A stretch of DNA of 36,667 nucleotides from Muribacter muris (GTDB taxonomy: Bacteria; Pseudomonadota; Gammaproteobacteria; Enterobacterales; Pasteurellaceae). The translations under genes were made by a program, and so were the position numbers. This document shows, in pieces, positions 1 to 7,100 of this stretch. Position 1 is the stretch's first letter. Every line of letters starts with the position of its first letter. Below the pieces are notes generated by a model. That model did not search any database and was not told the DNA's origin. It was given only the letters and a program-made list of their open reading frames with translations. The stretch spans positions 1 through 36,667 of the forward strand of contig NZ_JWIZ01000031.1 of the NCBI RefSeq assembly GCF_001038205.1, read 5' to 3'.

Positions 1-95
1 ACAAATTATTTCAATAGGTTAAAATCCGGACACACGCAGTGTGTCCCTACATTCTGTTAAAATGTCTATTTTTGTGCATTTGCTACATAATACCG
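1..95 (-). repeat. Partial copy of 170-bp MITE-like element (copy 1)
   Basis: The element ends at base 95 with the terminal sequence CTACATAATACCG, the reverse complement of the left end of the copies at 6487 and 17421. It contains one GTAG-headed hairpin (28-50, reverse strand; stem GGACACAC/GTGTGTCC, loop of 3). The rest lies off the left edge. The hairpin is joined to the loop sequence in the opposite sense to the other two complete copies. Confidence 0.8.
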
Positions 96-113
96 TGCTT
101 TTTGTAAATTCTC

Positions 114-1502
114 TTACCACCAAGTCATCCAGAAGAAATAAGAGAGCGAACCGATAACGGCAACGCAGGCGAGGTTAAGGATAATCCCCACTTTAACCAT
201 TTCGCTCTGTTTGATATAGCCCGTTGAGAACACAATCGCATTTGGCGGGGTGGCAATCGGCAACATAAAGGCACAAGACGCTCCGCAGGCGATAATGGCG
301 GCAAGGGATACCGGTGGTAAACCCAAACCGTTTGCGACCGAGATGTAAATCGGCATTAGCAAAGCGGCACTGGCGGTATTGGAGGTAAATTCGGTTAAAA
401 AGACGATAAAGGCGGTCATTACAATCGTCATCACCAGCCAATGCTGTGCGCCGATAAAGTGAACGATTGTATCGGCAAGAATTTTACTTGCACCAGTTTC
501 CCGTAACACAATACTTAGCACTAAACCGCCGCCGAATAACATCAAGACGCCCCATTCAGTACGGGATTGAATTTGTTGCCAGTTTGCCGTGTTACAGACA
601 CAAAACGCCAAGACGGCAACCATTGCGATCACCGCATCAAAGTTTTTAATTTGATAATTTAATGCCAGTAATTCCCGTAATAGTGGTTCAATTTTGCTAC
701 TCAAGACTAACAAAATAGCGGTAACAGAGAAGATCACAAGGGTTGTAATACGTTGCGGTGTGAGGGGAATGGTTTCAACATTTGCTTCAAATTTGACGTT
801 AAAATTCGGGCGTAATACCACTAGGAGTGTGATGACCATCGCAATCATCAGCAAAACGGCAACAGGCATTCCGTAAGGCAGCCACTCGGAAAAGCTGATT
901 TTCAGTTGAGAGGCGAGAATTGCATTCGGCGCACTGCCGACTAACGTCCCGATACCGCCAATGCTGGAGCTAAATGCAATGCCGAGTAACACAAATACAT
1001 AAAGCGCACGGTTCGTTTTGAGATCAACCTGATGCAAAATGCCGAGAGTAAGCGGCAGCATCATTGCTGCCACTGCCGTATTATTGATAAACAGAGAAAG
1101 CAGCGCCGTTACACCAAATAGGTAGATAACCGTCAGTTTTAAATTGCCTTTGGCAAGCCGGATAATATGGCTGGCAATCCATAAATCAATTTTCTGAATA
1201 TTGAGTACCGCAGCAATGACAAAACCGCCGAAGAACATAAAAATAATCGGTTCGGAGAAGGGAGCAAACGCCGCTTTGGTGGGCAGTACGTTGAGGGCGA
1301 TGGCAAAGACGGGAATCATTAACGAGGTTACGGTGATATTAAAGGCTTCGGTCAGCCACAAAACGCCGACAAAAATCAGCAAAGCCAGCCCACGATTTTC
1401 TTGCTCTGAAAAGGGCAGCCAGTTGAGAAGGCAGAAGAATAAAATGAGATCGAGAGCAAGAATAATCCCGCCTCTCAGTGGATTTTTTGTTGTGCTTGAC
1501 AT
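114..1502 (-). CDS. SLC13/DASS family sodium-coupled anion (dicarboxylate-type) transporter
   Basis: A 462-residue, very hydrophobic inner-membrane protein with about a dozen predicted membrane segments. It carries the two Asn-Thr signatures of the divalent anion:sodium symporter (DASS, SLC13) family: an INNT motif near residues 139-142, followed by AVAAMMLP, and a TSNT motif in the C-terminal half, followed by ASAALLMP. In this family these re-entrant hairpins bind sodium and the carboxylate or sulfate substrate. Members import succinate, citrate, tartrate or sulfate; the substrate here cannot be told from sequence. Length is normal for the family. The gene is read away from pgk, and its 3' end lies 18 bp from a copy of the mobile repeat. 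No partner enzyme gene is next to it. Confidence 0.9.
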   Translation of the reverse strand: MSSTTKNPLRGGIILALDLILFFCLLNWLPFSEQENRGLALLIFVGVLWLTEAFNITVTSLMIPVFAIALNVLPTKAAFAPFSEPIIFMFFGGFVIAAVLNIQKIDLWIASHIIRLAKGNLKLTVIYLFGVTALLSLFINNTAVAAMMLPLTLGILHQVDLKTNRALYVFVLLGIAFSSSIGGIGTLVGSAPNAILASQLKISFSEWLPYGMPVAVLLMIAMVITLLVVLRPNFNVKFEANVETIPLTPQRITTLVIFSVTAILLVLSSKIEPLLRELLALNYQIKNFDAVIAMVAVLAFCVCNTANWQQIQSRTEWGVLMLFGGGLVLSIVLRETGASKILADTIVHFIGAQHWLVMTIVMTAFIVFLTEFTSNTASAALLMPIYISVANGLGLPPVSLAAIIACGASCAFMLPIATPPNAIVFSTGYIKQSEMVKVGIILNLACVAVIGSLSYFFWMTWW

Positions 1503-1650
1503 AAGCCTATCCTATTTTTGTTGTTAATTTTTGCTAAAATGTAGTCAGTTTTTGCATTTTTGTCGAGTAACAAATTAATTTTTTTAATGAAGAAAATCCG
1601 ACAAAATTCAAGAATAATTTGATCTACATTCGCCTAATTTGCGGTGAAAC

Positions 1651-1659
1651 TGATATAAT
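1651..1659 (+). promoter_or_regulatory. Candidate extended -10 promoter of pgk-fbaA
   Basis: TGATATAAT matches an extended -10 (TGnTATAAT) about 40 bp before the pgk start. No good -35 hexamer lies at the usual distance, which is usual for extended -10 promoters. A strong ribosome site (AGAGGA, from 1690) follows. Confidence 0.6.
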
Positions 1660-1701
1660 CCAACGGTTTTTTATTTTTGAAAATCAAAAGAGGAACTCAC
1701 T

Positions 1702-2877
1702 ATGTCCGTAAAAAAAATGGCAGACCTTGATCTTGCAGGTAAGCGTCTTTTTATTCGTGCCGACCTTAATGTGCCGGTAAAAGACGGTGTAGTTACATCA
1801 GATGCCCGTATTCGTGCAACCATTCCGACCTTAAAACTTGCCCTACAAAAAGGGGCAAAAGTGATGGTAACATCTCACTTAGGTCGTCCGACTGAAGGGG
1901 TATTTGAAGAATCCAACTCGTTACAACCTGTGGTCGATTATCTGAATAAAGCGGATTTAGGCGTGCCGGTACGTTTAGTGCGTGATTATTTAGACGGCGT
2001 GGACGTAAAAGAAAACGAAATCGTCGTGCTTGAAAATGTGCGTATCAACAAAGGTGAGAAGAAAAACGATCCTGAATTAGCCAAAAAATATGCGGCACTT
2101 TGCGATGTATTTGTGATGGACGCTTTCGGCACGGCACACCGTGCGGAAGGTTCGACTTACGGCGTGGCGGAATATGCGCCTGTAGCCTGTGCCGGCCCAT
2201 TATTAGCCGCTGAATTAGATGCGTTAGGCAAAGCGTTAAAAGAACCGCAACGCCCAATGTTAGCGATTGTCGGCGGTTCTAAAGTCTCCACAAAATTAAC
2301 CGTGTTAGACTCGTTGTCTAAAATTGCCGATCAGCTCATCGTGGGTGGTGGCATTGCGAATACCTTTATTGCAGCACAAGGGCATAACGTGGGTAAATCC
2401 CTTTATGAAGCGGATTTAATCCCTGAAGCGCAGCGTTTATCCCAAGAGACTAACATTCCGGTACCGGTGGACGTACGTGTCGGCACGGAGTTTTCCGATA
2501 CTGCCCCTGCAACCCATAAAGCAGTGAATGAAGTGGCAGCGGACGAGTCTATTTTCGATATCGGCGATAAATCGGCGGAAGAATTGGCGAATATTATCCG
2601 CAATGCAAAAACAATTTTGTGGAACGGGCCGGTTGGCGTGTTTGAATTTCCAAACTTCCGCAAAGGGACGGAAGTTATCTCAAATGCGATTGCTGAAGCA
2701 ACCACTAACGGTGCATTCTCAATTGCAGGCGGTGGCGATACACTTGCGGCGATTGATTTATTTGGCATTGCCGATAAAATTTCCTACATTTCAACCGGTG
2801 GCGGTGCGTTCTTAGAATTTGTGGAAGGCAAAGTCTTACCGGCGGTTGAAATTTTAGAAAAACGTGCAAACGGCTAA
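1702..2877 (+). CDS. pgk: Phosphoglycerate kinase
   Basis: Cytoplasmic glycolytic enzyme that transfers phosphate between 1,3-bisphosphoglycerate and ADP. The 391-residue protein has the family landmarks in order: [11 protein letters not shown] near the N-terminus (substrate loop), the SHLGRPTEG substrate-binding motif, GGSKVSTKL at the start of the nucleotide domain, GPVGVFEFP, and GGGDTLAA near the C-terminus. Length matches bacterial Pgk (about 390). The start is backed by AGAGGA 7 bp upstream. It is followed after 73 bp by fbaA on the same strand, the order also seen in enterobacterial epd-pgk-fbaA, but no epd is present upstream. The two genes are probably cotranscribed; a GTAG-type hairpin sits between them. 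Confidence 0.98.
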   Translation: MSVKKMADLDLAGKRLFIRADLNVPVKDGVVTSDARIRATIPTLKLALQKGAKVMVTSHLGRPTEGVFEESNSLQPVVDYLNKADLGVPVRLVRDYLDGVDVKENEIVVLENVRINKGEKKNDPELAKKYAALCDVFVMDAFGTAHRAEGSTYGVAEYAPVACAGPLLAAELDALGKALKEPQRPMLAIVGGSKVSTKLTVLDSLSKIADQLIVGGGIANTFIAAQGHNVGKSLYEADLIPEAQRLSQETNIPVPVDVRVGTEFSDTAPATHKAVNEVAADESIFDIGDKSAEELANIIRNAKTILWNGPVGVFEFPNFRKGTEVISNAIAEATTNGAFSIAGGGDTLAAIDLFGIADKISYISTGGGAFLEFVEGKVLPAVEILEKRANG

Positions 2878-2889
2878 GGTTATTCTGAT

Positions 2890-2912
2890 GTAGAGACGCA
2901 TTTTTGCGTCCC
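2890..2912 (+). repeat. Solo GTAG-headed hairpin between pgk and fbaA
   Basis: GTAG is followed by a GACGCA / TGCGTC stem of 6 bp with a TTTT loop. It resembles the hairpins inside the 170-bp elements but has a different stem sequence and no flanking element. It is too weak and lacks a T-run, so it is not a convincing terminator. Confidence 0.55.
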
Positions 2913-2950
2913 AAGAATAGTGGATTATCTTAAATCATAAGGAACTCAAA

Positions 2951-4030
2951 ATGGCAAAATTATTAGACATCGTAAAACCGGGTGTAGTAACGGGTGATGA
3001 CGTTCAAAAAGTATTTGCGTTTGCAAAAGCAAATAACTTCGCAATCCCTGCGGTAAACTGTGTCGGTACAGACTCTGTGAATGCGGTATTGGAAACGGCA
3101 GCCCGTGTTAAAGCACCGGTTATCGTGCAATTCTCAAACGGCGGCGCACAATTCTATGCCGGTAAAGGTTTAAAATCGGCAAGCGGTGCGCGTAATGACG
3201 TATTAGGCGCTGTTGCTGGTGCAAAACACGTTCACGAATTGGCGAAAGAGTACGGCGTGCCAGTCATTCTTCACACCGACCACGCAGCGAAAAACTTATT
3301 GCCTTGGATTGACGGCTTATTAGATGCGGGCGAAAAATTCTTTGCGGAAACCGGTAAACCGCTATTCTCTTCCCATATGATTGACCTTTCTGAAGAGCCA
3401 ATCGAAGAAAATATGGAAATCTGCAAAAAATACCTTGAGCGTATGAACAAAATGGGAATGACCCTTGAGATCGAAATCGGGATCACCGGCGGTGAAGAAG
3501 ACGGTGTGGATAATTCCGATGTCGATGAATCCCGTTTATACACTCAACCGTCCGAAGTGTTATACGTTTACGACCAGCTCAATCCGGTTAGCCCACGTTT
3601 CACCATTGCGGCGGCATTCGGGAACGTACACGGCGTGTACAAACCGGGTAATGTGAAATTAAAACCGTCTATCTTAGGCGACTCACAAAAATTTGTGTCT
3701 GCCGAACGCAACCTCCCGCACAATTCATTAGATTTCGTGTTCCACGGCGGTTCAGGCTCAAGTCGTGAAGAGATCCGTGAAGCGATCAGCTACGGTGCAA
3801 TCAAAATGAACATTGATACCGATACGCAATGGGCATCTTGGGACGGTATTTTACAGTTCTACAAAGCAAATCACGAGTATTTGCAAGGTCAATTAGGCAA
3901 CCCGACCGGCCCTGACGCACCGAACAAAAAATACTACGATCCGCGTGTATGGTTACGCAAAATGGAAGAGTCGATGTCTAAACGCTTAGAGCAATCTTTC
4001 GAAGACTTAAACTGTGTAAACGTACTGTAA
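2951..4030 (+). CDS. fbaA: Class II fructose-bisphosphate aldolase
   Basis: Zinc-dependent aldolase that reversibly cleaves fructose 1,6-bisphosphate to dihydroxyacetone phosphate and glyceraldehyde 3-phosphate. The protein has 359 residues, normal for class IIA. It shows the HTDHAAKN motif at residues 108-115 (D110 would be the catalytic acid and H111 a zinc ligand), an acidic GGEEDGVDN stretch, and the FHGGSGSS phosphate-binding loop followed by KMNIDTDTQ. A ribosome site (AAGGAAC) lies just upstream. Transcription stops at a strong terminator made of two inverted uptake signals (4053-4078). Confidence 0.98.
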   Translation: MAKLLDIVKPGVVTGDDVQKVFAFAKANNFAIPAVNCVGTDSVNAVLETAARVKAPVIVQFSNGGAQFYAGKGLKSASGARNDVLGAVAGAKHVHELAKEYGVPVILHTDHAAKNLLPWIDGLLDAGEKFFAETGKPLFSSHMIDLSEEPIEENMEICKKYLERMNKMGMTLEIEIGITGGEEDGVDNSDVDESRLYTQPSEVLYVYDQLNPVSPRFTIAAAFGNVHGVYKPGNVKLKPSILGDSQKFVSAERNLPHNSLDFVFHGGSGSSREEIREAISYGAIKMNIDTDTQWASWDGILQFYKANHEYLQGQLGNPTGPDAPNKKYYDPRVWLRKMEESMSKRLEQSFEDLNCVNVL

Positions 4031-4052
4031 TTTGTAAACTTTTAACTTGATC

Positions 4053-4078
4053 AGACCGCTTGTACAAGCGGTCTTTTT
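4053..4078 (+). terminator. Intrinsic terminator built from two inverted uptake signals
   Basis: The arms AGACCGCTTG and CAAGCGGTCT form a perfect 10-bp stem around TA, followed by TTTTT. Each arm contains an Apl-type uptake signal. It ends the pgk-fbaA unit and lies only 10 bp before the sapF start. Confidence 0.85.
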
Positions 4079-4088
4079 CCATTTGAAA

Positions 4089-4898
4089 ATGACAACACTG
4101 CTTGATATTCAACATCTGACCAAACGTTTTCAAGATAGAGTCGGATTATTTCGCCGCCAAACCTTTTATGCGGTGAAAGATGTCTCTTTTACCCTCAATC
4201 AGCAAGAAACCTTAGCGATTATCGGGGCGAACGGGGCGGGTAAATCGACCTTAGCGAAAATGTTAGTCGGCATTACCGAGCCGACGTCCGGCACAATGCT
4301 GTTTCACGGTCAGCCGCTGACCTTTGGAGATTATGCCTTTCGGGCAAAGAAGATCCGAATGATTTTTCAAGATCCGAACGATGCGTTTGATCCGAATTAC
4401 AATATCGGGCAAATCTTGGATTCACCGCTTAAATTGGCGACCTCACTCTCGGAAGAGCAACGCAATATGCGGATTTTCAGAGCTTTGAAATTAGTCGGAA
4501 TGTACCCTGAACATACCCTTGTACCGATTAAACACACCTCCAGCAGCCAAAAACAGCGGATTGCACTGGCACGGGCGTTAATTCTCAACCCTGAAATTAT
4601 TATTGTGGACGACACGCTCAGTGCGGTGGATTTTTCCGTACGCAGCCAACTGATTAACCTAATGCTGAATTTGCAGGAACGGCTGGGGCTGGCGTACATT
4701 TATATCGGGCAGAATTTGGGAATTATTAAACACCTCGCCGATAAATTGATGGTAATGGAGAACGGTGAAGTGGTCGAGTATGGCGATACCAAACAGATTT
4801 TACTCAACCCGCAGCACCCGATAACTCAACGGCTGATCGAAAACCACTTCGGAAAACCGCTCACTGAAGAAGCGTGGGCGGCGGTTTCTCAAAGTTAA
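4089..4898 (+). CDS. sapF: SapF-like peptide ABC transporter ATPase with altered catalytic residues
   Basis: ATP-binding subunit of the SapABCDF peptide importer family, in which SapD and SapF form the ATPase pair. With the ATG at 4089 the protein has 269 residues, the usual SapF length, and starts MTTLLDIQHLTKRF. A TTG at 4047 would place the N-terminus inside the terminator hairpin and was not used. Walker A (GANGAGKST, 46-54), the Q-loop (MIFQDPND) and the C-terminal GKPLTEEAW tail match SapF. The signature is SSSQKQR instead of LSGGQQR, the Walker B glutamate is aspartate (VDD, 174-175), and the switch histidine is asparagine (GQN, 207-209). No sapABCD genes are in the window, and no clear ribosome site precedes the start. 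It is probably a weak or non-hydrolysing half of a heterodimer. Confidence 0.88.
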   Translation: MTTLLDIQHLTKRFQDRVGLFRRQTFYAVKDVSFTLNQQETLAIIGANGAGKSTLAKMLVGITEPTSGTMLFHGQPLTFGDYAFRAKKIRMIFQDPNDAFDPNYNIGQILDSPLKLATSLSEEQRNMRIFRALKLVGMYPEHTLVPIKHTSSSQKQRIALARALILNPEIIIVDDTLSAVDFSVRSQLINLMLNLQERLGLAYIYIGQNLGIIKHLADKLMVMENGEVVEYGDTKQILLNPQHPITQRLIENHFGKPLTEEAWAAVSQS

Positions 4899-5689
4899 AT
4901 CATTGAATCGGGATCGGGAAATTGGTAGCGGAAGCCGAGTTCCCGCTCAATTTTGGTGGCGAGAATGACCCGATCAAGCGGGGCGTTATCCGCTAAAAAA
5001 TGCAAATCGGCTAATCCGAGTCGGCGGGCGATACGGCGATAATAGTCGCTGCGGGTCGGGTGGAGCGGCGCACATAAATGGTAGAGCCGTTGCCCGTTGG
5101 GGTGGCAAAGTAGTGTATAAATTGCCTGAATACAATCTTGTAAATGCACCAAATTGACCGGCTGATTGGCATTGGCAAGTTGCGATTTGCCGGCTAAAGC
5201 ATAGGCGGGATGACGCTGTTTGCCGACCAAACCCGCCAAGCGTAAAATATCCGTCTCAATGGCTAAACCGCCCAGCCAATGTTCCAGCTCAATCAGTATG
5301 TTGCTTGTGGCATTGTCCGCTTCCGGCTTACTGTTCTCATCAAATCGACCGGCACGCTGCGGCAGTATAGAAGTCGAGCTGATGAAAATAATCTGCCTCA
5401 CTTTTTGTAATATCGCCTGTTTAACTAACCGCTTGATCCCCTGTTGGTAGCCGATTAAATCAGCACGATTGGGTGGAACGGCAATCACCATTGCCTGACT
5501 ATTGCATAACCCATTCGGTATTGAACGGCTGCCCAGCTCAAAGGGATAAAGGGTAATCCCCCGCTTAGCCAATGCATTTTGCTGATCCGCTGTTCGCTTT
5601 GACCCGCTAACCTGCCAGCCTCGCCCGGCTAAAAACTCGGCTAACGGCAAGCCTAACCAACCAAGCCCGATAATCGTAACGCTTTGCAT
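4895..5689 (-). CDS. yeeZ: YeeZ-like NAD(P)-binding epimerase/dehydratase family protein
   Basis: A 264-residue Rossmann-fold protein of the extended short-chain dehydrogenase type, close in layout to Escherichia coli YeeZ (about 274 residues). The N-terminus has the dinucleotide loop GLGWLGLPLA (residues 8-17) and a following GSKRT turn. Mid-protein ISSTSI and DILRLAGLVG, then NLVHLQDCI, and the C-terminal ELGFRYQFPDP are typical of YeeZ. No YxxxK catalytic pair is evident, so enzymatic activity is uncertain. Substrate and pathway are unknown. The gene converges on sapF; their stop codons overlap at 4895-4898, leaving no room for a terminator between them. Confidence 0.85.
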   Translation of the reverse strand: MQSVTIIGLGWLGLPLAEFLAGRGWQVSGSKRTADQQNALAKRGITLYPFELGSRSIPNGLCNSQAMVIAVPPNRADLIGYQQGIKRLVKQAILQKVRQIIFISSTSILPQRAGRFDENSKPEADNATSNILIELEHWLGGLAIETDILRLAGLVGKQRHPAYALAGKSQLANANQPVNLVHLQDCIQAIYTLLCHPNGQRLYHLCAPLHPTRSDYYRRIARRLGLADLHFLADNAPLDRVILATKIERELGFRYQFPDPDSMI

Positions 5690-5812
5690 TTTATCCTCAC
5701 AATATAAAAAAATGAAGTTTGATTTATTTCAATTTCAATCGAAAAAAGCCTGAAAAAATCGGCAATCTGTTTAGAATAGATTGTTTAGAAATGTACTAAA
5801 AGAGGCAAAAGA

Positions 5813-6451
5813 ATGGAACTTATTGATGCGATAATGCAACGTAAAACGATAAAATTATTTGATGAAAAGGTCAAAATTGAGCGGGCAGAATTAGCCGAAA
5901 TGCTTGCCCTTGCCCAGCTCGCTCCCTCTAAAGCTAATTTGCAGCCTTGGCGGTTTGTTGTGATTGATGATCCGGCAAAGAAAGCGCAGCTCAGTGATAA
6001 AGTGGCGTTTAACGCGCCTCCTTGTGAGAGTGCTGCGGCGGTGATTTTGATTTTAGCGGATCGCCATTATGATCAACTACTGCCGACTATTGTGGAATGT
6101 TCGGTGGAACAGGGCTGTTTGGACGCGGAATTCAAACAGCGGTCGTTAGATTTTCTCACCAAAATGCACCAACATTTGAGTGATACAGAGATCCGAGAAC
6201 AGGTGCTTATTGATACTGGCTTAGCGGCAATGCAACTAATGTTGGTAGTTAAAGCGAAGGGGTATGACAGCCACGCGATCGGGATTTTTGATCGTGATGC
6301 GGTATTATCAATGCTGGAGGTGGATCAAACACGTTACTTGCCGGTAATGTTACTGGCAATCGGTAAAGCGGCTGTACCGGCAATTCCTAGTGCAAGGCTG
6401 CCCCTTGAATACACTGTTTCGTGGAATAATGGCAAGGATTTTTGCAAATAA
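5813..6451 (+). CDS. Nitroreductase family FMN oxidoreductase
   Basis: Predicted cytoplasmic FMN-dependent NAD(P)H oxidoreductase of 212 residues. The N-terminal IMQRKTIKLFDE aligns with the RRSIRxF FMN-phosphate motif, though degenerate. APSKANLQPWRFVVI (about residues 40-54) is the classic PSxxNxQPW signature. The later GYDSHAIGIFDRDAV segment and the near-terminal LAIGKA complete the fold. A ribosome site (AGAGGC) lies 7 bp upstream. Natural substrates of this family are rarely known (quinones, flavins, nitro compounds), and nothing near it points to one. The mobile element copy 2 begins 35 bp downstream. Confidence 0.85.
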   Translation: MELIDAIMQRKTIKLFDEKVKIERAELAEMLALAQLAPSKANLQPWRFVVIDDPAKKAQLSDKVAFNAPPCESAAAVILILADRHYDQLLPTIVECSVEQGCLDAEFKQRSLDFLTKMHQHLSDTEIREQVLIDTGLAAMQLMLVVKAKGYDSHAIGIFDRDAVLSMLEVDQTRYLPVMLLAIGKAAVPAIPSARLPLEYTVSWNNGKDFCK

Positions 6452-6486
6452 TCTTCGGCAAGCGGTGGGTTATTCTCTAAAATTAA

Positions 6487-6656
6487 CGGTATTATGTAGC
6501 AAATGCACAAAAATAGACATTTTAACAGAATGTAGGGGCACACTGCGTGTGTCCTTTATAAAAATCAAAGTATTTCAATCGGTTAAAATCCGGACACACG
6601 CAGTGTGTCCCTACAAATAAACAAAAACAACGTTGTGTAACTGCTACATAATATTG
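6487..6656 (+). mobile_element. 170-bp MITE-like element (copy 2) with 8-bp target duplication
   Basis: The element starts CGGTATTATGTAG and ends CTACATAATATTG, giving 13-bp imperfect terminal inverted repeats (11 of 13 match). It is flanked by AAAATTAA at 6479-6486 and 6657-6664, identical on both sides (a following C extends this to 9 bp). Inside are two inverted GTAG hairpins (6532-6554 forward, 6592-6614 reverse) around an A/T-rich loop. It holds no plausible coding sequence and lies between the nitroreductase and lipoprotein genes. Confidence 0.8.
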
Positions 6657-6708
6657 AAAATTAACAAAATGATGCTGATATGCGACCGCTTGTCAAACGA
6701 GAAGCGGA

Positions 6709-6737
6709 TTGATTGTTGTACGCTGAATAAGTAGAAT
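6709..6737 (+). promoter_or_regulatory. Sigma-70 type promoter of the lipoprotein gene
   Basis: TTGATT (6709-6714) and TAGAAT (6732-6737) are separated by exactly 17 bp. The start codon is 30 bp downstream, preceded by AGAGGG. Confidence 0.65.
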
Positions 6738-6766
6738 GAGTGAAAATAGGTAGAGGGAAATTCATA

Positions 6767-7072
6767 ATGAAGAAATGGTTATTATTGGGGACTACTGCAC
6801 TCTTGGCGGCTTGTTCCACCCCGATGCAGCAGAGCAGTGTGCCGCTGGATACGAAAGCCGTAGCAGACTATCAGCAGCGGATACACAATGCCGAAGCAGG
6901 CAAAGCAACGGCAGATAAGGTGTGGGAGCTTAATCAGAGTGATAAACGCCCGAAGGTAGTTAAAGTGGTGGTGCGTCCCTATCCCTATGCTTCGCCGAGT
7001 GTCTATTACGGCTGGGGAAGAAACGGCTACGGGCATTATTCCTGCGTTGGAATACGCCTAGGCTACGATTAA
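6767..7072 (+). CDS. Small predicted outer-membrane or periplasmic lipoprotein
   Basis: A 101-residue protein with a lipoprotein signal: MKK, a hydrophobic run, and the lipobox LAAC with Cys16 as the lipidation site. Residue +2 is Ser, which by the usual rule favours sorting to the outer membrane. The mature part is short and polar, with a Tyr/Gly-rich tail (PYPYASPSVYYGWG, then GYG) and a second Cys near the end. The ATG at 6767 is chosen because AGAGGG lies 8 bp upstream; a GTG at 6740 has no such site. It has its own promoter. I do not recognise the family, and no function can be stated. Confidence 0.75.
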   Translation: MKKWLLLGTTALLAACSTPMQQSSVPLDTKAVADYQQRIHNAEAGKATADKVWELNQSDKRPKVVKVVVRPYPYASPSVYYGWGRNGYGHYSCVGIRLGYD

Positions 7073-7100
7073 ATCACGCTCACTGTTTTTATCTTGGCGG

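Noticed and set aside
4047-4088. TTG-initiated N-terminal extension of sapF
   Set aside because: It begins inside the fbaA terminator hairpin, encodes the uptake signal, and lacks family similarity; the ATG at 4089 gives the normal SapF length.
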